From assembly GCA_028710415.1 (NCBI GenBank), contig JAQTUE010000004.1, positions 186,001 through 250,000 of the forward strand: 64,000 bases of DNA, written 5' to 3'. The notes below the pieces were generated by a model. The model was not told where the DNA came from. It saw nothing but the letters and a program-made list of their open reading frames with translations, and searched no databases. A program made the position numbers and the translations under genes. Below are positions 42,505-52,896 of this stretch, one piece after another (positions within the stretch are counted from its first letter, which is position 1; each line of letters opens with the position of its first letter). The DNA is from Paludibacter sp. GTDB lineage: Bacteria; Bacteroidota; Bacteroidia; Bacteroidales; Paludibacteraceae.

Positions 42505-45500
42505 ATGAAAAAACAACTAAAATACGTCCTTATTTCCGGTATCTGCATGCTGCTTTTCAGCATGTTCCCCACCGGAAAAATTGTTGCACAAACCATTGGA
42601 TTCAGTTTTTCCAACATAAATGTCATGCAAAAGGATACCTTTACGGTTTCCATGAATGCTGATTCACTATTGACCGGAAAAGGAATCTACGCTTTTAAGG
42701 TTGGGTTAACCTATAATTCATACTACGTTGAATACCTGGGAATTGATTCAGTAGGTGCCCCCATGAAAAGCTGGGGACTCCCTACTATAAACAAGAATAC
42801 CCCTGGTACACTGCTCATAGCCGGTGCCGGAGCACAGCCCCTGACCGAAAAGGGGAAACTGTTCTATTTACGTTTTCGTGCCAAAACAGCCGGATATACG
42901 ACAATCGATAATATCGGATCGTTCAGCCAGTTGAACGAAGGAAAGCCAGCCATGACCCTCAATTCCGGGTACGTGAACTGCGGATCCATATCTTATCCGG
43001 ATATTTATCCCGACAACAGCCAGCTGTATGTGGGGGAAACTGTACAAATGACTGTCTATGGTGGTACTTCGCCCTTTACGTATGGAAGTGCCGATCCAAC
43101 CATAGCTTCAATAGATGCAACCGGAAAAGTGACTGCCATGGCTCCGGGAACTGCACAAATCTATGCAACCGATGCCAAGGGTAATAAGAATTATACTTCA
43201 GGGGTTATGGATGTTCGTGCCGTGAAACTAAGCATCCTGAACAGTGGCGCCACCTTGCTGGATACTTTTTACCTGCCCGTAAAAATTGAGATTGCACCAG
43301 GGACAAAAGTCTATTCGGGCAGTTTCCAATTGTCATTTAATACCAACCTGAAAGGAGTCGTTTCCAGCATCCAGGCGGTTGATTATCCTGTTTCAGTGCA
43401 AAATAATGTTTCGGGAACAGTGATGAAAATCTCATTTGCCTCTGCAAACGGACTGACCGGCACTGGAATATTGTGTAAAGTAGCCATGATTGCTGTCAAC
43501 AGTGGCACGCATACTGTAGATATCCAAAGTGTAGTTTGCAACGACAACCTGGCGGCATTTACCTATTCGGGAACCGTGGGAGTGGAATGCAAACCCTGCA
43601 ACAAAGTGACCGGAATGATGCCGGTAACCGGGTCAGATAACCTAAATTCCGCCTACCTCGACCTGTATTGGCAGCCTTCGCTCAATACACGGTATTATAA
43701 CCTGTTCCTGTGGGAAGAAGGTAAACCGATACCAACAAATCCTTATCAGTCGGGAATCTATGGTACCAGTACGCGTGTGAATAATTTAAAATCAGGCAAC
43801 GGATACCTGTGGAAAATAGTTTCCATCAATGAATGTTCAGCCATTGAAAGCGATGTGCAGACATTTCTGACCAAACCCCTGCCGGATCTGATAGTTACCG
43901 ATATCCTGGCTCCTAAAGAGATAGAATCAGGGAGTCAGTTCACGGTGAGTTTTAAGGTGAAAAATACCGGACAAACAGGTACTGTTTCAGGACAATGGAT
44001 GGATGCGGTGTATATATCGACTGATTCGACCCTGAATGGTAGTAAATGGCAAATGATGTCCAAATACAATTCCGGCCAGCTGGCGGTAAATGAAAGTTAC
44101 ACGCAATCGTATGTACTTACTATGCCTGCTGAATACACTGGAAAGTATTATCTTTTTGTAGCAACAGATACGCAAAACTCAATCGCTGAATTATTCGACA
44201 ACAACAATATGGGTCGTTATGCCGATTCAGTCAAAGTATCCTTAAAACCATTCCCGGATATTCTAGTAAAAGATATCCAGGCCGTTGGAACAACACTTGT
44301 CCCGGGTGATTCGTTACGGGTAAACTGGAATGTCCAGAATATAGGCAACGCAGATGGATTGGGCGGATGGTCAGAGCAACTGACACTTGTTTCGGCATCG
44401 GGCAAAAGAGTCACTTTAAGTCCCACGCTGACCAGCAATACCGATCTGGCAGCCGGTAAAACACAGGCAAGAAGTTACAAATTTAAAATTCCGGAAGTAC
44501 TCAGGTTCTCCGGTACAGCCAGTATTGAAGTGCAACTGTATCCTTCCGGTACCTTTATTGAGCACAGCGGAACCGATGCAAACAACAGGGCACTTTCGGC
44601 AAATTCAGTAACAACGGTCGAAACGATGTACCTGGATGTAAGTGCCACTGCATTATCCGAAGCTTCCACCGGTGAAGTGCGGTGTGTTGTTACCCGAAGC
44701 GGTGATTATACTTCGGACCTGTTAGTTAACGTTACGAATACACCGCCCGGGCAAATCACCATTCCTGCTTCGGTAACCATCCCTGCCAACATGTCATCGA
44801 CAATATTTAATCTTACTGCCATTGATAATACTGTGGTGGATGGCACCAGGAATGTAAAGATCGTTGTGTCGGCACCTTCGTACAGGAACGATACTTCGAC
44901 GATACAAATTCTTGATAACGAAGCCACGGCACTGAAAGCAACACTAAACAAAACTGTTGCAGCCGAGGGCGATTCGTTGAAACTGAGGATTACACGGAAT
45001 CTGATTACCAGTTCGCCGATTACGGTTTATCTGTCAACAAATAAGCCTAACCAGTGGATATTCAATAATGCAGCTACCATTCCGGCAAACGATTCAGTAG
45101 TGGTTGTACCTGTTTACGTGATCAATGATAATGCTCCCGAACTAAACGAAACCTGTGCTATAACTATAAACTCAGGAGGGTTTGCATCGGGGAGTGTATC
45201 AGCAATGATCATTGATGACGATATGCCTGAACTGGAATTTACCCTCAGCAATGATACGGTACAGGAAGCCGCGGGAATGTATGCTACGTATGGTACTATC
45301 AAACGAAAATCGGGCACCGGAAATATTACGATAAACTTCTCCGCATCGTTGGACAATACGTTGATATTGCCGTCGTCCATCACCATACCGAAAGGAACAA
45401 ACGAAGTCAAATTTAATATTGGCGTCGTGGATAATACGCAGGTAGATGGCTATCGCAAGGTGCTGATAACAGGTGCTGTGTATGTAGCATCCTGCAGTTG

Positions 45501-48500
45501 CAATTCTTCACCTGATAACGGGGTGGTGGTAACCAAAAACCTTGTGATTGCCGATAATGATGGACCTTGCCTGACCGCAAGTGTAAATCCCGTATCGCTT
45601 TTTGAAGGGAGAACAAATGCAGGGAAACTGATTATTACCCGAAATACCGATACAACGAACAGCATACTGGTTTCCATCTTGTCCTCCGATACAACGCAGG
45701 TTAAGATTCAGCCAACTGCCACCATTCCGGCAGGGCAAAAATCCGTGGAAGTACCGATCAATACTATAAACAATGGCATTCAAAATGGAACCCAAACCAT
45801 TAACCTGACCGTTCAGTCTGCAGGGTTTGGTTCCGGATTCTGTACGGTGTACGTCTCGGATATCAATAAACCCGATTTTGTGAATCATCATGTTGCAGTA
45901 AGCAAAACAACTGTGTTAACCAATGATACCCTGCAGGTAAGCGGCAGGCTGATCAATTTAGGTTATCTGAATGCTCCCCTGGGTTCAAAAATCGGATTTT
46001 ATTTATCGAAGGATGATTATGTGGATACGAACGACCAGTTGCTGGGAACTTTTGTAACTACAAGCCAGATTCTGATGGGTGATTCGGTTCCATTCAACGT
46101 ACATCTTTCTTTATCCTCGAAAACAGGCAGTTACAAATTGTTGGTACATGCCAATCCGAATAATGCAGTGAATGAACTGGTTTACACGAATAATACGTAT
46201 GATCCTATATCCATTCAGGTTGTACCTGAATACACGGCAACAGCCACAGTGGATTTAACGCAGACCTTACCGAACAAAGCTGTGACAATTTACGGTAAAG
46301 CAACCCGGGTAACCAAACAACCGGCTGCAAGTGTAAAGGTTGATGTTTATTTGCTGAGCAACGGGACAAGGAAAGTCCTCACTGCCATTACAGATGCCCA
46401 GGGCAACTACTCGGTACAGTTTACACCGATGATCGATGAATCGGGACATTTTGATATTGGTGCATGCTATCCCGACGAAGGATTAAACACTATCCAGGAT
46501 GCTTTTGATATCCTGGGTGTAAAACGCACCTCGACCGATTATATCACCTGGCTGACAAAAGTGGGTGATCCTTATATTGGAACGCTGCAGGTAAAGAATA
46601 CCAGCAATATCGAACTGAAAAACGTTCAAATGAAACTGGCCAATATGCCAACCGGATGTACCTTGACTGTAAGTCCGATAGCTTCGTTACCGGGAAATGC
46701 GACGGCTGTATTCAATTATACCGTTCTCGGCACAGTACGCAGCACTACCACCGATTACCAGAAACTGAAACTGTCCCTGACTTCGGATGAAGGTGTAAGC
46801 CTGGGATACGATGCATATTACTATTGCCAGGAACAACAGGCGGTATTCGAAACTAGTCCGGCAAGCATTAATACCACAGTTTCGAAAGGAACCACCAAGT
46901 ACCTGGAGTTTACGCTCACAAACAGGGGTGGTGGCGAAAGTGGTGTTGTACATATAACTCTTCCGGCTGTCAGTTTTATGAGCCTGGTAAGTTCCGATTC
47001 AATACTCAATATCAAACCGTCGGAAACCGTATCAGTTACCCTGAAGATCATGGACACAGACCTGGCACTGAACACACCGGTAAACGGGAATATCGCTATC
47101 AACTGCGAACATGGGAAAGGGATGACAGTACCTTATAAGATAGAAGCTGTTTCCAATGCCATGGGAAGCCTGAAGATCGATGTGATGGACGAATATACCT
47201 ACAATACCACCGAGGCACCGCATGTAAAAAATGCCCATGTAGTGGTCAGGCATCCTTTCAGCGGAGTCATTTTAGCTGATGGATTTACGGATGCAAACGG
47301 TATATTTACTGCAGACAAGATCCCGGAAGGTTATTATACCATGACTGTGGAGGCCGAAAAACATGATGGTTACCGGAATAATATCATTATTGATGCAGGA
47401 AAAACGCTTTCACAAAGTATTTTCATTAGTTTCCAGGCTATTACTTATACCTGGAATGTGGTAAGAACCGAAGTGGCAGATGAATACAAAGTGGATCTGA
47501 TCATGAAGTTCGAAACGAATGTTCCGGCACCGGTAGTTGTGATGGAAATGCCGGACACTATGCCGCATTTGATCAATGATGAAACCTATCCGTTTATGGT
47601 GACAGTCACCAATAAGGGCCTCATAACCGCTACCGATCTGACACTTACTTTCCCGGCAGATCCGGAATATGAATTTGTCACCAACTTTACAAAAATGGAT
47701 TTACTTGCCCAGCAATCTATCCAGATCCCTGTTGTCATGAAACGTAAAGCAACCTTTACAGGGGTTAACGGAATGTTGAAAGTGAAAGCAGAAGACCTGA
47801 ACTGTTTTGCAGTTGTTGTCGAGGGTCACGGCTTCTATTGTGGGCCTGACAAGAAATGGCATGAAGGTGTTCAGTTATTTAATTTCGCAGGAAGGGTTTG
47901 TATTGGTAGCGCAACCGGAGGTGGCAGTGGCCCTGGTGGTGAAGGCGGACCTTCACTCGGGGGAGGCACTGGCGGATATGTGTATGTTGTCCCTAATAAT
48001 AACGGATCTACTGTTTCTGTCAACAATGTCTACGAGTGTGATAATTGCCTGATGGACCTGGCACTTACTGCCCTGGGCTGTTTACCTGGTCCTATTGGTC
48101 CTATCATGGGTGTTGTATCCTGTATAAAATCATTTGCCGATGCCGATGGCATTACCTTTATGGACGTTGTCAATTGCGGGGTGGGATTTATACCCGGTTG
48201 GGGATGTGTCTATGGATTATTCCAGGTGGCCTTGAGCTGTTATCAGGACCCACCGAGGCTCTTTGTAAGACCGTATCCATTTCCACAGAATGCGCCTCAG
48301 GGTGCTCCAAAACCGCTTATGCCTCCAATCTTGAAACAGGCATTTACCGATTTAGGATGGGTGATTCACAGTATGAATGCTGAAAGAGCCTGGATGAAGG
48401 AGTTTACAGGAATTGATTCCCTGTACATGCGGGTTAATTTTGCTGATTTTGCCAGTGCAATTGATTCCTTTACAACCTATAAAAAGGAAATGCAGCCGCT

Positions 48501-51500
48501 GGATATGATTGCGATGAATCAGAAATTGTACGGGACAGATATTCTGCCAACGGAACTGGAAGCTTTTGCAGCACGCTGGAACAGCACACTTCAGGCATAT
48601 AGCCGGAAAGTTTATGAACCCAATGCAGAATTCCCTGTTATTATCAACAATGTCCTGTTGAAAAAGTATGTATCGCAGGAAGATTCGGCACGGGCTTATG
48701 CAATCAGCAGAGGCTACGCCGATATCCGTGAAATGGCCAATACATCCTATAACACGATTAAAGAACAGACATCCACCAGTAAGAAGTCGGTATGTGCATC
48801 GATTACCCTGCAGATTTCACAGAAACTAGTCATGACGCGTGAAGCATTTGAAGGTACCTTAACCATAAATAATGGGAATACTCAAAATGCCATGACAAAG
48901 ATCAAGCTGAACCTGGAAGTGAAAAACTCACAGGGCGTTCTTTGCAATGATTTGTTCCAGATCAACACCAAAGCATTGAGTATACTTACCGGTATTGATG
49001 GAACGGGTTCACTCGATGCAGGGAAAACCGGCAGTGCTTCGATCCTGTTTATCCCTGAAAAGGGTGCAGCACCACAGGTGGCAACCAGTTATTCGTTCGG
49101 TGGTTCATTCTCATACATTGATCCATTTAACGGACTGGAAGTTACCAAACAACTGTTCCCTATTTCACTGGACGTAAACCCAAGTCCCGATTTGTTCCTG
49201 CATTACTTTATGCAGCGTGATATCCTGGGAGATGATCCGCTTACTGAAGTTATTGAACCTATCGTACCAGGCGAACTGGCATTGATGATTCAAAACAACG
49301 GTTACGGAACGGCAACCAAGGTGCGGGTAGAATCGGCACAACCGGAGATAATCGATAATCAAAAGGGGCTGGCAATTCATGTGGCTTTGATTGGTTCGAA
49401 CCTGAACGGTAAGACGCGGCAACTTGGCCTGACCAATATCGATTTTGGGAATATAGCACCTAAAACGAGTACAATAGGCCAGTGGTGGTTTACTTCCGAC
49501 CTGTTGGGTCACTTCGTAAATTATGAAACAAGGGTGGTACATGCCAATAGTTTTGGGAATCCTGACCTGAGTTTAGTCAGTGGTGCCACCTTACATGAAT
49601 TGATCCGCAGTATAGTGGTTTATAACGATGTTGACACGATTCATGACTTCCTGGTAAACGACGTGCAGGATAGTAACGAAACTCCGGATGCCATCTACAC
49701 CTCGAGTGGTACTGTATTACCGGTTAGTGCAGTCAATTCTATATCAACGGGTGGGACATTCTCTTCACCGGCTTATGAAATTGAACTGAATGTAACTCCT
49801 AAACTGTATGGGTGGAATTATGGAAAAGTAACCGATCCTACCGGCGGACACTACAAGATCTTAAGCGTTACACGTCAAATCGATGGAAAGGTGCTTCCAG
49901 AAAGGAATGTCTGGCAGACCCATGTTACCTTGCCTGATGGCGGTGATCCTGTTTACGAGAATAAAATTCATTTCGTAGATAACTTTACTGCTGTTGAGTT
50001 AACGAAGTACATGGTCAGGTTTGTTCCGGCACAAATTAATCCACCTGCTGTATTAAAGATTGAAAATGTACCAACGAAGGTCATTGATACGCGTCTTGGA
50101 TTAGTCCGTGTGATATTCGAAAAACCTATTGACCCGGCAACATTCTCGTTTGATGACATGATCCTTCGGGTACAGGGTGGGGCAGACCTGATGAATAATT
50201 CTGTTGGAATTACTCAGATAGATTCGGTTACTTACGATGTCAATATTTCACCTGTAACACTTGCTGATGGGTATTACGTACTCACCGTTCAAACTACAGG
50301 CATTAAAAACATGATGGGTGAATCTGGAGTAATGTCTAAACAGGCATCCTGGACGCAGTTTACCAATACGCCTGCTGTACTCGAATTTATCGGATTGCCT
50401 TTTAATGGTACAGGCGTATCATTTGATAATATGATGATCAGGTTTACTGTTCCGATAGTAGCATCTACCTTTACAACCGACCGGCTTATCTGGACTAAAA
50501 ACGGTAAAGTTATTACGGGCGCTGTTACCATTACGCCAATGGATTCAGAAGGAAAACTCTTCAAGCTTTTGAACCTGAACAGCATAATGACGGTAGATGG
50601 TGAGTATGTTTTATCGGTTGATCTTCCTAAGATCAGTTCGAAAAACGGGGTATACGGAATGTTTGACCAATCGGTAAGCTGGCGGGTAGATACCCAGGCT
50701 CCGGTAATCCGCAAAGTTACTTTGCTGAATACAAACGGGTACGATAGCCAGCATATTACTTCTGTTGAGTTGACATTTAGCGAACCACCGACAGGTTTCG
50801 GTCTATCTTCGTTAGAATTATGGAAAGATACTCAGCAACAACCGATTTCGCAACTGAACATTACGAAAGAGAACGATACCACTTATCTGATCACAGATTT
50901 CCGTTTACTGACCTATTATGAAGGTGTTTATACACTGAAAATAAACATGGCCAGCATTGCAGATTCTGCAGGTAATATTGGTGCGGGAATTGCCAGTCAT
51001 TCGTGGACTGTAAACAGAAATGCCCCGGCACAGGTTACTAATCTGAAAATTTCACCTGACCTGGGGTATTCCTCAACCGATGGGGTTACTTCAACAGCAC
51101 AAGTGAACGTATCGATGAATGTAAACGTACCAAAAGCACGTATCAGGCTATACTATAATAGTTTTGGAACTTCCGGCATGCTTGTTGATACAGTGCCTGC
51201 TGCCACCGGCTTACTTACTTTACCAGTCAGTATCCCGGTATCAGGAAGCATGAAGCTGCAGGCTGAAACTGTTGACACGCTGGGTAATACTTCCATGGCT
51301 GAAATCCCGGTATACATTGACGATATGCCGTTATCTGCGAGCTGGAACAATATTCCAACCGGTACTCTGCGAAAACATCCTTCCTCAGTTTTATTGGATT
51401 TATCGGATAAAATTCTGAATGAAGGTGATTTGAAAAATAATCTGGTTTGCAGGCTAAATGGTGTGGTAACAAATGTAAGTTCATTGACAGTAACTAAAAA

Positions 51501-52215
51501 CAGTGATTCTGAATTTGCAGTTAGCAATTTTGGCAATACTGGTATAGCTTCTGGTGGAACATTCTCTCTATCGGTCAATACTGTCAACCTGAATAAGTAC
51601 CTGAGTGGTAAATCCGGTACGCTGTCGCCTCTGGTTCAATGGATGCTGAGAGGAAACAATGCTCCGGTGGCCAATGCAGGAACCGATCAGACCGGGAAGG
51701 AAGGTACCATGTTTATGCTGGACGGTTCTAAGTCTACGGATCCAGACAATGATTTACTGACATACTACTGGACTGCTCCGCAAGGTATTACCCTTAGCGA
51801 TTTGAATATTGCCAGACCGACATTTATTGCTCCAATAGGAATCAATCAGTTAACGTTCGGTTTAGTGGTCAATGATGGAGTTGTGGATTCGCAGGCTGAT
51901 CAAGTAGTTGTAAACCTGATTCTGACAAATGTTGCAAATCCTTCAGGCTTTAACAATACTGTCAGCATTACACCGAATCCATCCTACAATGAGTTTATGA
52001 TGCATGTGAACGAACCGGCTTCCGGAACATTAAATATCCGGATTTACAATAATACCGGGCAGTTGGTTTATATTGAAAACAGATATTACTCCGGAAAGGC
52101 AACTACCTATAAATTCAGTAAGTTGAAACTGAATTCGGGATTGTATATTGTTGAGACAAGAATAAACAATATTAAACAGATTGGATTAGTTAAATGGATC
52201 AATATTGATAAATAG
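42505..52215 (+). CDS. giant T9SS-secreted multidomain adhesin/scaffold with cohesin-like domains
   Basis: 3236 residues, with a signal peptide (to about residue 29). Rough domain order: cohesin-like (30-162); Big_2 Ig-like (166-235); second cohesin-like (239-360); FN3-like (366-455); two CARDB (459-698); four Calx-beta (710-1122); third CARDB (1126-1241); carboxypeptidase-regulatory-like (about 1553-1642); Gly-rich linker (1805-1829) before a hydrophobic Cys-containing segment; a long unassigned region; Ig-like modules (about 2510-2830); PKD-like (3051-3142); T9SS sorting domain (3152-3236). No catalytic domain seen. It lies 73 bp after the dockerin gene, so co-expression is likely. Cohesins bind dockerins, hence a scaffold role is inferred. 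Boundaries are approximate. Confidence 0.78.
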   Translation: MKKQLKYVLISGICMLLFSMFPTGKIVAQTIGFSFSNINVMQKDTFTVSMNADSLLTGKGIYAFKVGLTYNSYYVEYLGIDSVGAPMKSWGLPTINKNTPGTLLIAGAGAQPLTEKGKLFYLRFRAKTAGYTTIDNIGSFSQLNEGKPAMTLNSGYVNCGSISYPDIYPDNSQLYVGETVQMTVYGGTSPFTYGSADPTIASIDATGKVTAMAPGTAQIYATDAKGNKNYTSGVMDVRAVKLSILNSGATLLDTFYLPVKIEIAPGTKVYSGSFQLSFNTNLKGVVSSIQAVDYPVSVQNNVSGTVMKISFASANGLTGTGILCKVAMIAVNSGTHTVDIQSVVCNDNLAAFTYSGTVGVECKPCNKVTGMMPVTGSDNLNSAYLDLYWQPSLNTRYYNLFLWEEGKPIPTNPYQSGIYGTSTRVNNLKSGNGYLWKIVSINECSAIESDVQTFLTKPLPDLIVTDILAPKEIESGSQFTVSFKVKNTGQTGTVSGQWMDAVYISTDSTLNGSKWQMMSKYNSGQLAVNESYTQSYVLTMPAEYTGKYYLFVATDTQNSIAELFDNNNMGRYADSVKVSLKPFPDILVKDIQAVGTTLVPGDSLRVNWNVQNIGNADGLGGWSEQLTLVSASGKRVTLSPTLTSNTDLAAGKTQARSYKFKIPEVLRFSGTASIEVQLYPSGTFIEHSGTDANNRALSANSVTTVETMYLDVSATALSEASTGEVRCVVTRSGDYTSDLLVNVTNTPPGQITIPASVTIPANMSSTIFNLTAIDNTVVDGTRNVKIVVSAPSYRNDTSTIQILDNEATALKATLNKTVAAEGDSLKLRITRNLITSSPITVYLSTNKPNQWIFNNAATIPANDSVVVVPVYVINDNAPELNETCAITINSGGFASGSVSAMIIDDDMPELEFTLSNDTVQEAAGMYATYGTIKRKSGTGNITINFSASLDNTLILPSSITIPKGTNEVKFNIGVVDNTQVDGYRKVLITGAVYVASCSCNSSPDNGVVVTKNLVIADNDGPCLTASVNPVSLFEGRTNAGKLIITRNTDTTNSILVSILSSDTTQVKIQPTATIPAGQKSVEVPINTINNGIQNGTQTINLTVQSAGFGSGFCTVYVSDINKPDFVNHHVAVSKTTVLTNDTLQVSGRLINLGYLNAPLGSKIGFYLSKDDYVDTNDQLLGTFVTTSQILMGDSVPFNVHLSLSSKTGSYKLLVHANPNNAVNELVYTNNTYDPISIQVVPEYTATATVDLTQTLPNKAVTIYGKATRVTKQPAASVKVDVYLLSNGTRKVLTAITDAQGNYSVQFTPMIDESGHFDIGACYPDEGLNTIQDAFDILGVKRTSTDYITWLTKVGDPYIGTLQVKNTSNIELKNVQMKLANMPTGCTLTVSPIASLPGNATAVFNYTVLGTVRSTTTDYQKLKLSLTSDEGVSLGYDAYYYCQEQQAVFETSPASINTTVSKGTTKYLEFTLTNRGGGESGVVHITLPAVSFMSLVSSDSILNIKPSETVSVTLKIMDTDLALNTPVNGNIAINCEHGKGMTVPYKIEAVSNAMGSLKIDVMDEYTYNTTEAPHVKNAHVVVRHPFSGVILADGFTDANGIFTADKIPEGYYTMTVEAEKHDGYRNNIIIDAGKTLSQSIFISFQAITYTWNVVRTEVADEYKVDLIMKFETNVPAPVVVMEMPDTMPHLINDETYPFMVTVTNKGLITATDLTLTFPADPEYEFVTNFTKMDLLAQQSIQIPVVMKRKATFTGVNGMLKVKAEDLNCFAVVVEGHGFYCGPDKKWHEGVQLFNFAGRVCIGSATGGGSGPGGEGGPSLGGGTGGYVYVVPNNNGSTVSVNNVYECDNCLMDLALTALGCLPGPIGPIMGVVSCIKSFADADGITFMDVVNCGVGFIPGWGCVYGLFQVALSCYQDPPRLFVRPYPFPQNAPQGAPKPLMPPILKQAFTDLGWVIHSMNAERAWMKEFTGIDSLYMRVNFADFASAIDSFTTYKKEMQPLDMIAMNQKLYGTDILPTELEAFAARWNSTLQAYSRKVYEPNAEFPVIINNVLLKKYVSQEDSARAYAISRGYADIREMANTSYNTIKEQTSTSKKSVCASITLQISQKLVMTREAFEGTLTINNGNTQNAMTKIKLNLEVKNSQGVLCNDLFQINTKALSILTGIDGTGSLDAGKTGSASILFIPEKGAAPQVATSYSFGGSFSYIDPFNGLEVTKQLFPISLDVNPSPDLFLHYFMQRDILGDDPLTEVIEPIVPGELALMIQNNGYGTATKVRVESAQPEIIDNQKGLAIHVALIGSNLNGKTRQLGLTNIDFGNIAPKTSTIGQWWFTSDLLGHFVNYETRVVHANSFGNPDLSLVSGATLHELIRSIVVYNDVDTIHDFLVNDVQDSNETPDAIYTSSGTVLPVSAVNSISTGGTFSSPAYEIELNVTPKLYGWNYGKVTDPTGGHYKILSVTRQIDGKVLPERNVWQTHVTLPDGGDPVYENKIHFVDNFTAVELTKYMVRFVPAQINPPAVLKIENVPTKVIDTRLGLVRVIFEKPIDPATFSFDDMILRVQGGADLMNNSVGITQIDSVTYDVNISPVTLADGYYVLTVQTTGIKNMMGESGVMSKQASWTQFTNTPAVLEFIGLPFNGTGVSFDNMMIRFTVPIVASTFTTDRLIWTKNGKVITGAVTITPMDSEGKLFKLLNLNSIMTVDGEYVLSVDLPKISSKNGVYGMFDQSVSWRVDTQAPVIRKVTLLNTNGYDSQHITSVELTFSEPPTGFGLSSLELWKDTQQQPISQLNITKENDTTYLITDFRLLTYYEGVYTLKINMASIADSAGNIGAGIASHSWTVNRNAPAQVTNLKISPDLGYSSTDGVTSTAQVNVSMNVNVPKARIRLYYNSFGTSGMLVDTVPAATGLLTLPVSIPVSGSMKLQAETVDTLGNTSMAEIPVYIDDMPLSASWNNIPTGTLRKHPSSVLLDLSDKILNEGDLKNNLVCRLNGVVTNVSSLTVTKNSDSEFAVSNFGNTGIASGGTFSLSVNTVNLNKYLSGKSGTLSPLVQWMLRGNNAPVANAGTDQTGKEGTMFMLDGSKSTDPDNDLLTYYWTAPQGITLSDLNIARPTFIAPIGINQLTFGLVVNDGVVDSQADQVVVNLILTNVANPSGFNNTVSITPNPSYNEFMMHVNEPASGTLNIRIYNNTGQLVYIENRYYSGKATTYKFSKLKLNSGLYIVETRINNIKQIGLVKWINIDK

Positions 52216-52246
52216 AAATATTGTTATCAATGAATATCTCCTGATT

Positions 52247-52283
52247 AAAGAAAGAGACTGCCTCACAGACAGTCTCTTTCTTT
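52247..52283 (+). terminator. terminator after the giant scaffold gene
   Basis: AAAGAAAGAGACTG pairs perfectly with CAGTCTCTTTCTTT around a 9-base loop, followed by AATATTA. It lies 32 bases past the stop. Confidence 0.9.
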
Positions 52284-52896
52284 AATATTAGCTTGGAATT
52301 TTTGAATTAACAGGGATTAAAGCTTTGCTTAATGATGTGCTTTAAAATAAATGCTATAAACATGAAATGCTAGTTTTGAAAAACAATAATCTATTTTGAG
52401 CATTACTTATTTACCGAAGAAAGAATTGTCCACAGATTACCCTGATTTCCACTGATTATTAATCTGTGAAATCTGTGTAATCTGTGGACCAAAGTACTAA
52501 TTATAGGGTATAATCTGTTTTTTTTTATTTATATTTTTAACCAGGTAAGTATATTCTGAAATATCGATTGCTGTCTGATAATATCATTTGAATTAGTTGG
52601 TTTTTTCAGGTAGGAAAGCAGTGTTGAAATATGTTATGCAACATATAAATACATAACATTCATCTATGCAATTATTTAAACTTTTATGTGTTGTAGTATT
52701 GTTGAGTATACTTTGAATGGTGTTGAGTTTTTGTGTATGAAAAAATAGGGATTTTCAGGGTGTATAGAGTTATATTTGCATTGTTTAAATAACTAAAATT
52801 CTTTATAGGTTACTTCCTTACATTTTACAGGCATTTCCAGACTAATTTAACCCAACAATACAATCCGAAAATTAAGTATTTTATAAATTACACCTA
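52284..52896. other. intergenic region with large inverted repeat and promoter box
   Basis: No gene is visible. An inverted repeat, GTCCACAGATTAC (52428-52440) with GTAATCTGTGGAC (52477-52489), has further internal pairing and resembles a dispersed AATCTGTG-type repeat. TATATTTG (52771-52778) is a fair -7 box for the next gene, 119 bases before its ATG, without a clear -33 TTG. Confidence 0.55.
52771..52778 (+). promoter_or_regulatory. -7 box upstream of the 704-residue T9SS protein
   Basis: TATATTTG fits TAnnTTTG and is followed by CA. The leader would be about 110 bases. Confidence 0.42.

Noticed and set aside
48045..48383. 112-codon plus-strand ORF inside the giant gene
   Set aside because: It is in another frame of a long continuous coding region and has no family resemblance; treated as a shadow.
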